7,608 bases of DNA from Sedimentisphaerales bacterium (GCA_030636065.1 DAOVXR010000075.1:1-7608), one strand, 5' to 3'. Positions 1-6,947 are shown, counted from the first letter of the stretch. The notes: generated by a model from the sequence alone, not told the origin. Made by a program: numbers and translations.

Positions 1-66
1 CGCCTGCGGCGGGCTGTTCTTGAGTCATTTTCTACCAACTTTATTGGAGTAGAACCAAAAAAATAA
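1..66 (+). CDS. Probable C-terminal end of an upstream gene (partial, frame ambiguous)
   Basis: The first frame is open from the left edge and ends with TAA at 64-66, one base before the ATG of the radical SAM gene. It would give 21 residues ending GVEPKK. The second frame is also open from the edge and stops with TAG at 50-52, ending PTLLE, so the sequence does not settle which is real. Either way a gene probably ends here and the next gene is likely translationally coupled to it. The fragment is too short to assign a family. Confidence 0.35.
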   Translation, partial: RLRRAVLESFSTNFIGVEPKK

Positions 67-67
67 T

Positions 68-1021
68 ATGAAAAATCCATTTTTATATCGCGATCGCCGT
101 TATCCTCTGAAATTTATTGTCGATATCCATTCGTACTGCAACGCTCGTTGTACGATGTGTCCGTACCCGAAATATTCGAAAAGGCAGAGCCAGGGCAAAA
201 TGGACCGCTCTTTGTACGAGGCCATCGTGAACGAATTGGCCGAGATCGCGGAGAAAAACAACTTTCGGCCTTTGTTGACTTACTGCTATATGGGCGAACC
301 GTTTACGGCAGATGGTCTGGACCGATATGTTCGATACGCTCTGGAACGCAATATAAATGTTTATCTGAATACTAACGCGTCAGTGATGACCCCGGAGAAA
401 GTGGATGCTTTGTTAGCGACAGGGTTCAAGGGCAAAATCAATATCAGCTTTCACGGCGTTACTCCCGAAGTCTATGAACGGATAACGGGGCTGGATTGTC
501 AGGTGTCGCTGAAGCATACTCTTTATCTGATCGAAAAATATCGACCGCAAAACATACTCATCCGCGGTGTTGACGATCACTGGCCAACCGGCGAACGACA
601 GAAATGGTTCGAGTTCTGGCGGGAGAAAAATGTTCGATTGGAATACCTGCCGCCAATCAGCCGTTGCGGCGGCGTCTCGCGACTACTGCCGAAGCGATTG
701 CGGGACAAAAAAAATGTACGGCTATATGGCTGTCGCTGCCATTTGCCGCTGGTGGAGATGGTGATTTTATTCGACGGCCGTGTGGTTATGTGCTGTGAGG
801 ATATGGGACGAGAGTTGATTCTCGGTAACGTCGGTAACAACGGCATCGCCGGCGTCTGGAACGGGCCGATACGACAAGACGCTGTCCGCAAACTTTACAA
901 TGGAAAAAAGACCCCGAAGAGTTTTTTGTGCAGCCGTTGCGAAATGGCACTCGGCCCGGCCGACCTGATAAAATCCGTTGCCCAGGCCGCCTGGCGAAAA
1001 ATCTCAATAAAAAAACAGTAA
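68..1021 (+). CDS. Radical SAM/SPASM domain protein
   Basis: This 317-residue protein has the radical SAM signature C24-x3-C28-x2-C31, which binds the 4Fe-4S cluster that cleaves S-adenosylmethionine. A GEP motif follows at 76-78, as expected for SAM binding. The C-terminal part looks like a compact SPASM/twitch region: C222-x-C224, an FDGRVVMCC segment (C242, C243), a GNV segment near 253, a Trp at 264 and C288-x2-C291. These would bind an auxiliary Fe-S cluster. Family members modify peptides, proteins or small molecules, and no substrate or precursor peptide is visible nearby, so the reaction is unknown. The ATG at 68 is the only start possible before an in-frame stop at 50-52. Its nearest GGAG (46-49) is 18 bases away, too far for a normal site, which fits coupling to an upstream gene. 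It converges on the polysaccharide operon. A role in modifying a sugar or a cell-surface molecule is possible but only inferred. Confidence 0.9.
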   Translation: MKNPFLYRDRRYPLKFIVDIHSYCNARCTMCPYPKYSKRQSQGKMDRSLYEAIVNELAEIAEKNNFRPLLTYCYMGEPFTADGLDRYVRYALERNINVYLNTNASVMTPEKVDALLATGFKGKINISFHGVTPEVYERITGLDCQVSLKHTLYLIEKYRPQNILIRGVDDHWPTGERQKWFEFWREKNVRLEYLPPISRCGGVSRLLPKRLRDKKNVRLYGCRCHLPLVEMVILFDGRVVMCCEDMGRELILGNVGNNGIAGVWNGPIRQDAVRKLYNGKKTPKSFLCSRCEMALGPADLIKSVAQAAWRKISIKKQ

Positions 1022-1063
1022 GCAAATCTTCGAGGTGGATGGCTCAACTTATCCGGAAATACG

Positions 1064-2584
1064 CTAAACTTCTACTTCTTCCTGCTGTTGCTGATTGCAG
1101 GAAACAAACTGCATATTATGCCTGATCTGTTTCAGCAGCCATTCGATACGTTCTTCATCTCTTCGCAATTGTTCGGCCGATTCCAGCCGCAACGTAGCGA
1201 CACGATGATCGTCGCTGCCATTGAAGGTAAAACGTTTAGTCCATCTGCTGGCCAGAAGTTCTGCCATCTGTTCCGCTTCAGATCGCACCCATTGATATGT
1301 TTCGTACTGCGTTCGGCCTTCCACACCGACGCCCTCCAGCGTGAGGATTGCCCGATCGAGGTGCATCTGTTCGAACAGCGGCTTCATGCGTTCCCAAAAC
1401 ACATCCAGCTCCGCCCTGCCGTTCGATGTTTTGCCCGGTAAGGTAAGTTTTTCCCAACGATATGCTCCAGTCAGTCGGCCCATCAGCTTGCGCGGGTCAA
1501 GGCAACCCAAACGTACCCCTAAATAAAGCTGTAAACCAACCAGTGCCGCAGCAGCAGCGGCCGCAGCAGCACCTGTGGTGAACCGAAAGACTATTCCCAT
1601 TCCACCTGCAACCAGAACCGCCAAACATAACATCAACGAAACAATATTGACTCTCAATCCCAATCGACGCAAACAATGATGTATATGTTTGTGATCACCC
1701 CGAATCGGTGATTCGTGTTCACTGTAACGACGTAATATCGACAAAAACGCGTCCAGAATCGGTACGCTAAGAAGCAGGCCGGCTGTCGGCAGAGCAAAAA
1801 CACCGCCGGTAGTGGCAACCTTTATTGTCAACGCACCCAACAATAAACCAATAAGCTGCGAACCACTGTCGCCAAGAAAAATCATGGCCGGTTTGACATT
1901 GAAAAACAGTACGCCTGAAAGCGCGCCTGCCAGCGCCATCGATAACATGGCCGCGCCATATTCGCCCGTAAGAAAGCCCAGCACCGCCAACAACAAAGAT
2001 ATTACTACTCCGATGCCCGTGGCCAAGCCGTCCATACCGTCGATAAAATTAAACGCGTTGCAACTACCGACCAGCCAGAACAAAGTAAAAGGCACAGCCA
2101 ATAATCCCAACGGAAGTTCGAATACATCAAAAAAGCCGCAACGAGTTACTACCAATCCAGAGGCAACCACCACCAATGCCGCCAGTATCTGAAATATCAG
2201 CTTGTTACGCGGCATTACATGGCAGAGGTCGTCTCGCACGCCCATCAACAAAATGATAAGCCCGCCAACCAACAAACCCGCCTGCGCTAAATCCCAATCA
2301 AGCCGGCCGATCACTCCCGGCAAAAAGCCCGCACCGGTTATTTTCAGCCACAAAACTGTTCCCGCCAACGCCAGAAACAGTGGTATTCCTCCCAACGTCG
2401 CAGTGGCGCGACTGTGCTGTTTAAGATCACCGTCCGGTTTGTCCACCGCCCCCCAACGTATGCTTAATCGCAACATAAATGAGGTCAGAATTGTCCCCGC
2501 TGTCAAAGCCATCAGAAATACCGAACCGGCAACTATCAACACCGGCTCCCGCCCTAAAATTTCCAATACATTATTAACGCTCAA
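1064..2584 (-). CDS. WecA/TagO-type undecaprenyl-phosphate sugar-1-phosphate transferase with C-terminal extension
   Basis: This 506-residue integral membrane protein belongs to the MraY/WecA family. Such enzymes transfer a sugar phosphate, usually GlcNAc-1-P, from a UDP-sugar to undecaprenyl phosphate at the cytoplasmic membrane, the first step of lipid-linked polysaccharide synthesis. Visible motifs in order are DKPDGDLKQH (48-57) followed by LGGI, the acidic pair D118-D119, NAFNFIDGMDGL (176-187), FLGDSG (236-241) and the histidine motif DHKHIHH (297-303), which favours WecA/TagO over MraY. About ten or eleven hydrophobic segments lie between 15 and 357, the last carrying nine consecutive alanines (339-347). 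After this comes a soluble tail of about 145 residues ending in a charged helix and a Gln/Glu-rich end, beyond the usual family length of roughly 320-370. The start is TTG, chosen because GAGG lies 8 bases upstream and the next Met (25) is inside the first membrane helix. It is the last gene of the operon. The exact sugar cannot be told. Confidence 0.92.
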   Translation of the reverse strand: MSVNNVLEILGREPVLIVAGSVFLMALTAGTILTSFMLRLSIRWGAVDKPDGDLKQHSRATATLGGIPLFLALAGTVLWLKITGAGFLPGVIGRLDWDLAQAGLLVGGLIILLMGVRDDLCHVMPRNKLIFQILAALVVVASGLVVTRCGFFDVFELPLGLLAVPFTLFWLVGSCNAFNFIDGMDGLATGIGVVISLLLAVLGFLTGEYGAAMLSMALAGALSGVLFFNVKPAMIFLGDSGSQLIGLLLGALTIKVATTGGVFALPTAGLLLSVPILDAFLSILRRYSEHESPIRGDHKHIHHCLRRLGLRVNIVSLMLCLAVLVAGGMGIVFRFTTGAAAAAAAAALVGLQLYLGVRLGCLDPRKLMGRLTGAYRWEKLTLPGKTSNGRAELDVFWERMKPLFEQMHLDRAILTLEGVGVEGRTQYETYQWVRSEAEQMAELLASRWTKRFTFNGSDDHRVATLRLESAEQLRRDEERIEWLLKQIRHNMQFVSCNQQQQEEVEV

Positions 2585-2592
2585 TTTTCTCG

Positions 2593-2597
2593 CCTCT
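2593..2597 (-). promoter_or_regulatory. Ribosome binding site supporting the TTG start of the WecA-like gene
   Basis: On the minus strand AGAGG lies 8 bases before the TTG at 2584-2582. No ATG gives a complete first membrane segment, so this site decides the start. It sits in the 27-bp gap after the preceding gene's stop, consistent with one transcript. Confidence 0.6.
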
Positions 2598-2611
2598 ACG
2601 TTTAGATGTTT

Positions 2612-4840
2612 TTATCTTTGCTGTACTGTGGATGCCGGTATGGGAGTGTTTTCCACAAGACCTATATTGAGCGCGCCGCAGTGCTCGATCTGTTCGGTAA
2701 CTTCTTCATGACCGTGCGGGGCCGCTGTCGTATCAATATATATAGCTCTGCCTACCGCATGCAGAAGATTTGCGGTCAACTGACTCTGTGGACTTTCGGC
2801 ATCGTAAATAACCCAATCGAATTGCTGGGCAAGCTTCCTGTCCAACTCCGCAAGGGAAGCCTTATTCGTCCGGTACAACCATCCGCTGTCACCATCGGGA
2901 GTAGATACCTCACGACGGCAATGCAAAACCTTCAGGTTGGCTACGTCTGTTTCCCGCAGTGCCTCGTCCAGCACATTCGGGTCGGCCAATACATCGCTTA
3001 TATCGCTTTGACCTTCCTCCGTTGTGAAAACCCGCCCCAAAGCCGCTCCCTGTGGGTTCATATCCACCAGAACCACCTTGCGGGACGACTGAGCCAACAT
3101 CAATGCCAGGTTGCATGCAAAGGTGGTTTTGCCGCTCTGTGCGCTCATACTTGTTACCACCACACTTTGCTGAGTGTCTCCGAATCTGCCGAGCAGATTG
3201 GTACTTATCTCTCGAAAAGCCGCGGCCGAGCTGCTACGCTGGTCGGTGTGAACCACTCGACAGCGAGCCGCAAAAGCCGCATCCTTCTCGTTGTTTCCTC
3301 CCAATTCGATCTTGCCGATCCGTCCCAGGACAGACGCCGTTTTCCGCACGTCTGATTTCTCTGTAACCTCTGCTGGTGAATTCCGATTGACCTCCGGCGG
3401 CGCTGCCGACGGCCAGTATAATACGGGCCAATTCCCCAACGGGCCCGTCGGCGAAAATGCCGTTGACTCTCCTGCGGCAGCTCTGGGAGCCTCGGAAAAT
3501 CTGTCCATCGCCAAAATAAACATCACGCTAAAAAGCAAACCAAGTAAAAGTATCGACGACGCCCGATGCCGAGCGCTCAGTCCCGAAGGCTTCGCCGGAA
3601 CACGTGCCTCATCCACTACCACTATCGGCGATTCCAGCATCTCCTGCCCCAGACTGAACTGACGAAGCCGTGCAGTACAATCCTTTTTGAACAGGTATGT
3701 TGTCTCTAAATCGGCCAGTTTGCTTTTGTATTCCTGATACCAGAGCGATAATTGTGTGGCGTGTTGCTTTTGCTGTCCCAGTAGCTCATTGAGCGATTGC
3801 TCACGGCCCACCAGCGTCGCATGTTGTTCACGCGTCTCTTCGTATAAACTTCCCAACAGCCACCGTTTCCGCTCGATCAGTCGCGTCTGCGTATCGGCAA
3901 CCTGTACACGCATATCCTGAATTTTTGCATGTCCGGGCAGATAGACCTGGAGCAGGCGTACCTCTTCCTGCTGCAGTTGATTCAGTTTTTGTTGCAGTGA
4001 AACAACCGTGTGATCGGAATTGATCCGCGGGATATATTCTTCCCCGCCGCGTTGGTTTCCAGTACCCTGAAGTATATTTTTCAGTTGTTCCTGTCTCGGC
4101 ACCAGTTCAAGGCGATCCATCCGCGCCTGGGATATCTGCTGATCCAGTTGCGCTATCCGGGCCTGTACTACTGCCGGAGCATCTTCGGCACCGCTGATCT
4201 GATGTTCCTGACGGAATTTGTTTATATCATCTGTCAGCAACTGCTCCTCTTTACCGAACTCGGTAATCTGAGCTTTGATCCGCTCCATAATACGGGCATT
4301 ATTCGCCTGCCGCCGCACAGCTGACGTCTCGACAAATGTAGCCATAACCTGATTGGCTACGTCTGCCGCTTCGGTGCCACTGGCGCCCATACCGATAATA
4401 TCAATCAAATGCGAACCCGGAACTGGCTGAATCTTTACTCGCTCACGCATCAAATCGATAACGTCATCCCGGTATGCCCAACTCTTATAGCCACCGGCCA
4501 ACTGCTTCGACGCCAGTGCGAGAACGCGCTGGGACTGTAACAGTTCGCATTGTGTCTTAAAGTAGTTACCGCCACCGGCCTTCGACGCACCCACCAGATC
4601 AGCCAGACCTCCTGCTGTCGCGGGATTGTTTCCCGTTACCTGTACCTGGGCAACAGCCCGGTACCTTGGTCCGCTGAGGAACAGCGAGGCAACCGCCACG
4701 CTACTGACAATCAGCAAACATGCCAACAGTTGCCAGCGGCGTTGTACCAGTACCTGCAACGGATTAAAACCGTGCTGTTCATCTGGTATTTGTGAATCAG
4801 GACTTTTCTGGAAATAATGATTGTTTTTCGTGGCATTCAT
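2612..4840 (-). CDS. Wzz/GumC-type chain-length protein fused to a degenerate BY-kinase-like ATPase domain
   Basis: This 742-residue inner-membrane protein has the layout of polysaccharide co-polymerases. These control chain length and connect with the outer-membrane Wza-type exit. A cytoplasmic N-terminus is followed by a membrane helix (about 37-56), a Wzz-type segment (58-170), a long coiled-coil-rich periplasmic part (about 180-395), the proline motif VPAKPSG (414-420) and a second membrane helix (about 428-446). A linker of about 85 residues leads to AFREISTNLL (541-550), typical of the entry to CpsD/Wzc kinase domains. The ATPase core has Walker A around SMSAQSGKTT (564-573), Walker A' LVDMNPQ (591-597) and Walker B WVIYDAESP (676-684). 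In tyrosine kinases of this type A' reads DxDxR and Walker B is followed by T/S-P-P; both deviate here. The C-terminus (ENTPIPASTVQQR) has no tyrosine cluster. I infer that it may bind nucleotide without acting as an autophosphorylating kinase. AGAAGG lies 7 bases before the ATG. It follows the export lipoprotein by 88 bp. Confidence 0.92.
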   Translation of the reverse strand: MNATKNNHYFQKSPDSQIPDEQHGFNPLQVLVQRRWQLLACLLIVSSVAVASLFLSGPRYRAVAQVQVTGNNPATAGGLADLVGASKAGGGNYFKTQCELLQSQRVLALASKQLAGGYKSWAYRDDVIDLMRERVKIQPVPGSHLIDIIGMGASGTEAADVANQVMATFVETSAVRRQANNARIMERIKAQITEFGKEEQLLTDDINKFRQEHQISGAEDAPAVVQARIAQLDQQISQARMDRLELVPRQEQLKNILQGTGNQRGGEEYIPRINSDHTVVSLQQKLNQLQQEEVRLLQVYLPGHAKIQDMRVQVADTQTRLIERKRWLLGSLYEETREQHATLVGREQSLNELLGQQKQHATQLSLWYQEYKSKLADLETTYLFKKDCTARLRQFSLGQEMLESPIVVVDEARVPAKPSGLSARHRASSILLLGLLFSVMFILAMDRFSEAPRAAAGESTAFSPTGPLGNWPVLYWPSAAPPEVNRNSPAEVTEKSDVRKTASVLGRIGKIELGGNNEKDAAFAARCRVVHTDQRSSSAAAFREISTNLLGRFGDTQQSVVVTSMSAQSGKTTFACNLALMLAQSSRKVVLVDMNPQGAALGRVFTTEEGQSDISDVLADPNVLDEALRETDVANLKVLHCRREVSTPDGDSGWLYRTNKASLAELDRKLAQQFDWVIYDAESPQSQLTANLLHAVGRAIYIDTTAAPHGHEEVTEQIEHCGALNIGLVENTPIPASTVQQR

Positions 4841-4928
4841 AATTACGCCTTCTTAACTTTCATATCTAGTATATATTTTCAAAACCCGTACCGTTACTGC
4901 CCTCGGTATAAACGCTGTTACACCGTTA
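4841..4928 (-). other. 88-bp spacer between export lipoprotein and Wzz-like gene
   Basis: The spacer contains the Wzz-gene ribosome binding site (AGAAGG, complement of 4848-4853) and an AT-rich stretch just upstream of it. A weak 5-bp hairpin (TACCG/CGGTA with a 10-base loop) precedes a short T run on the minus strand. It is too weak to call a terminator, although partial attenuation between the genes is conceivable. Confidence 0.3.
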
Positions 4929-6296
4929 TTAAAATCTTCCTCCACCTGTGCCCGCGGTAGGGATCCCCATCTCTGTCGCGGCATCGTATGTTACCGATAC
5001 TCCGGCGTTCACGCCACGTCGGAACATCTTGTCCATATCGTCGAAGAATTTCTTTGTCGGATCGACCGGAACGATAATCGTGTCGTTGCGGGCCAGAAGC
5101 AGATTCACATGTTTGCCCTCACGTATTTCTTTCAAATCCACGATGATCTCTTTTTCCATTCCGCCTTCATTCCGCCGGATAATCTTACACTTTCCCTCCG
5201 CTGCGATATTCGTCGTCCCTCCGGCACACGAAACAGCCTGCAGGATAGTCAGCGGACGACGGAAAGTCTTCGCTCCGGGCTTCTTCACTTCGCCGGAAAA
5301 ATATACATGACCTTCATCTGCCGGCCGAACTTTTATTACATCTCCGGGATAAATCGTCGGGTTAATCTGGCCCGCTCCCTCTTCGGAAAACAACTGGCTT
5401 ACTGATACCACCAGCCGATCCCGACTGTTATACGATTGTACCGACCGGTTCCATCCGTTTGACGGACCGGCGGAATATCCACCGCGTAAAATCTCAATGT
5501 TCGGCCCCGAACCTTTCACAAGACCACCGCTCCGGGCGATAACATCGAGAAGAGTGGAGCTGTCAGATTGCAGAACCAACGCTCCCGGCTTGCGGACCTT
5601 TCCCAGAACCATTACTTTTTTGCTGTTATAGTGTTTTATGCTGACATCAACCTTCGGATTGCGAATGTATTCCCGGCTCAGACGTTGCAGCAGTTCCTGG
5701 CGAACCTGCGCGGTTGTAAGAGACGCGACTTTTACATGGTTCAGCAGCGGCAAATATATTTGACCGCTTCCATCGACTTCGAGAAGCAATTTCTCTTCAC
5801 GGTCGAGTTCCAGCAGTTGATTTATCTTTACCTCTAATACATCTCCCACTCCGATGTGATACCCACGTCCGGCTGTCAGAGGGGCGGCTGTACCGGAGGT
5901 ACCCGCTACGGCGTGAACAGGAACCCTGTCCGTATAAGACGCCTCGATGATCCGACCGGTCCCATAAGGCTGTCCGAAATTTGTTTGTGCCCCGTAGTTC
6001 CGTTCAGCATTATACGGACGTTCATGCTGCACAAATTGGCCCTGATGCCAACTTTCCTGACGCCAACCATCCTGGCACCAATTACCCTGACGGCCATTAT
6101 GCTGTTGACGCAAGCCATCCTGCTGACTCCGACCATAATGACGCCAACCATCCGGTGACACCGGGTGGGCTATCTTATACATGCGTGGATGCGCCTGTGG
6201 CGAGCTTGTTTCGCAGCCCGTTACTACCGACAGCACAATCGCACTAACTGTAATTATCAACAGAACCCTTCTTTTCAGCGAAACTCGCTTTAACAT
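4929..6296 (-). CDS. Wza/GumB-type polysaccharide export outer-membrane lipoprotein
   Basis: Read from the ATG at 6296 this is a 455-residue secreted lipoprotein. Its N-terminus has a positive region (LKRVSLKRR), a hydrophobic core and a lipobox VVTGC, giving a lipidated Cys28. A low-complexity Trp/Gln/Gly-rich segment with pentapeptide periodicity follows (about 50-87), then a Tyr/Asn-rich stretch. The polysaccharide-export domain begins near YHIGVGDVLEV (146-156). Two SLBB-type segments follow, VMVLGKVRKPGAL (228-240) and VYFSGEVKKPGAK (331-343), each leading into an L(D/Q)xxxxxGG-like stretch. Family members form the outer-membrane exit for capsule or exopolysaccharide and contact the Wzz-type partner, encoded next. 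The start was chosen because GGAG (complement of 6302-6305) lies 5 bases upstream and the signal peptide is then ideal. In-frame starts at 6335 (ATG) and 6356 (TTG) would add 13-20 residues ahead of it with poorer sites. Two TAA stops lie in tandem at the end. Confidence 0.93.
   Translation of the reverse strand: MLKRVSLKRRVLLIITVSAIVLSVVTGCETSSPQAHPRMYKIAHPVSPDGWRHYGRSQQDGLRQQHNGRQGNWCQDGWRQESWHQGQFVQHERPYNAERNYGAQTNFGQPYGTGRIIEASYTDRVPVHAVAGTSGTAAPLTAGRGYHIGVGDVLEVKINQLLELDREEKLLLEVDGSGQIYLPLLNHVKVASLTTAQVRQELLQRLSREYIRNPKVDVSIKHYNSKKVMVLGKVRKPGALVLQSDSSTLLDVIARSGGLVKGSGPNIEILRGGYSAGPSNGWNRSVQSYNSRDRLVVSVSQLFSEEGAGQINPTIYPGDVIKVRPADEGHVYFSGEVKKPGAKTFRRPLTILQAVSCAGGTTNIAAEGKCKIIRRNEGGMEKEIIVDLKEIREGKHVNLLLARNDTIIVPVDPTKKFFDDMDKMFRRGVNAGVSVTYDAATEMGIPTAGTGGGRF
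6036..6158 (-). repeat. Degenerate tandem 15-18-bp repeat encoding a pentapeptide-like Trp/Gln/Gly-rich region
   Basis: On the plus strand about seven units resemble CGCCAACCATCCTGA, at roughly 6046, 6061, 6076, 6091, 6109, 6127 and 6142; two units are 18 bp. The 12-mer CGCCAACCATCC occurs exactly at 6061 and 6142. All units keep the reading frame, giving on the minus strand blocks such as DGWRH, YGRSQ, GNWCQ, DGWRQ and ESWHQ. The region lies between the lipid anchor and the export domain. Confidence 0.75.
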
Positions 6297-6301
6297 GATT
6301 G

Positions 6302-6305
6302 CTCC
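6302..6305 (-). promoter_or_regulatory. Ribosome binding site deciding the start of the export lipoprotein
   Basis: On the minus strand GGAG sits 5 bases before the ATG at 6296-6294. Neither the ATG at 6335 (preceded by an A/G-rich AAAGAAAGAAA) nor the TTG at 6356 has so good a site, so translation most likely begins at 6296. Confidence 0.6.
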
Positions 6306-6356
6306 GCTTTCAACATTTTTTTTGTAATTACTCATTTTCTTTCTTTTACCCCACAA

Positions 6357-6425
6357 ATATATTACCTATCTTTCCTATCTATCCCTGCCCGCCAATCTAT
6401 CGGCTTATAAAATACCCATCGTGAG
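6357..6425 (-). promoter_or_regulatory. Candidate leader/promoter region of the polysaccharide operon
   Basis: This is the stretch directly upstream of the first operon gene. On the minus strand an AT-rich TATTTTATAAG (complement of about 6405-6415) could hold a -10 element. No convincing -35 stands at the usual distance, so the assignment is weak. Four GATAG copies lie between it and the gene (6366-6401), in what would be the untranslated leader. Confidence 0.25.
6366..6401 (-). repeat. Cluster of four GATAG motifs in the operon leader
   Basis: CTATC (GATAG on the minus strand) occurs at 6366-6370, 6375-6379, 6379-6383 and 6397-6401. The first three are packed with 9- and 4-base steps. The cluster could be an operator or simply a low-complexity leader. 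Confidence 0.4.
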
Positions 6426-6547
6426 GAAAATTCGCTTTGGAAGGGTTAGATAAAAAATATGAGTTGATTGGGCCGTATGGATTAGGGGAACATCAAAAAC
6501 ATGCTTGTAATGCGGGTTTTAGCCGCGCGTTATCCCGAAAATGCGAT

Positions 6548-6580
6548 TTTACGCTGAAATTACCGGATTTTCAGGGTAAA
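6548..6580. repeat. Imperfect inverted repeat, 14-bp arms with 5-base loop
   Basis: TTTACGCTGAAATT (6548-6561) pairs with ATTTTCAGGGTAAA (6567-6580) at 12 of 14 positions around the loop ACCGG. It has no T run after it on either strand, so it is not a typical terminator. It adjoins the GC-rich direct repeat at 6582-6600 and may be part of one mobile or REP-like unit. Confidence 0.6.
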
Positions 6581-6581
6581 T

Positions 6582-6600
6582 TCCGGGGATAGTCCGGGGA
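6582..6600. repeat. Direct repeat TCCGGGGA x2
   Basis: TCCGGGGA occurs at 6582-6589 and 6593-6600, separated by TAG and followed by CAGGGA. The wording resembles the CCGGGGACAG-type sequences I know from the flanks of REP-associated (Y1/IS200-like) transposase genes, but no transposase is present here. Confidence 0.5.
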
Positions 6601-6757
6601 CAGGGAGAGCCGATAACAAAGAAATTGGGAAAAATGGCCGTTTGAAACTAAAAAAACGTGAAACATCCAGGTTAGGGTGGGAAGAATAATTTTTTTCGTG
6701 AATACCCTGAAAAACATCGAAAATCACGTATTTCGACCGATAACTCGTACTACAAAA

Positions 6758-6820
6758 TGGGAAACACACCTCATAAAGTGGTAGGCCGTCTCCGACGGGC
6801 AAAAAGTGGGAGACACAACT
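6758..6820. repeat. Near-identical direct repeat, 14 bases, 49-base offset
   Basis: TGGGAAACACACCT (6758-6771) and TGGGAGACACAACT (6807-6820) match at 12 of 14 positions, each preceded by an A run. Between them lies a small hairpin CCGTC-TCC-GACGG (6786-6798). The function is unknown. Confidence 0.35.
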
Positions 6821-6875
6821 ATCACATTGTAACAGTATAAATCGCTGGTTAGGGGTGTGGGCATGTTCACGCGAT

Positions 6876-6894
6876 GCTTATGCTTTACATAAGC
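6876..6894. repeat. Perfect inverted repeat GCTTATG / CATAAGC
   Basis: Seven-base arms (6876-6882 and 6888-6894) flank the loop CTTTA. Without a T run it is not a canonical terminator. It could be a protein-binding site or a structured transcript element. Confidence 0.5.
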
Positions 6895-6947
6895 CACTTC
6901 GTAAGGTATGCCACCCATATACAAAACTGAGAGTTAAGGAGCAGCAA

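Noticed and set aside
1544..1570. Nine-alanine tract as a possible unstable codon repeat
   Set aside because: The codons are mixed (GCT, GCG, GCC, GCA), so slippage is unlikely, and alanine-rich membrane helices are common.
1812..2711. Two plus-strand open frames rich in Pro, Asn, Thr and Ser
   Set aside because: They are antisense to the membrane helices of the WecA-like gene (and, for the second, its junction with the Wzz gene); their composition is what reverse-reading hydrophobic codons gives.
2606..3355. Long open frame (249 codons) on the plus strand opposite the Wzz-like gene
   Set aside because: It lies wholly antisense to a well-supported gene with clear ATPase motifs, has no domain-like pattern and no good ribosome site; it is a shadow frame.
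4861..4928. Weak hairpin between the first two operon genes as a terminator
   Set aside because: The stem is only 5 bp with a 10-base loop, and the adjacent genes are functionally linked.
6036..6158. Tandem units as a CRISPR array
   Set aside because: Units are 15-18 bp with no spacers, diverged, and inside a coding sequence in frame.
6297..6356. Longer N-terminus of the export lipoprotein from TTG 6356 or ATG 6335
   Set aside because: It would put 13-20 residues ahead of an otherwise perfect lipoprotein signal peptide, and the ribosome site at 6302-6305 fits the inner ATG.
6754..6830. Resemblance to a c-di-GMP (GEMM) riboswitch, suggested by GGGAAACACACC and nearby hairpins
   Set aside because: The conserved core sequence and the tetraloop-receptor arrangement are not present, and no gene follows on the plus strand.
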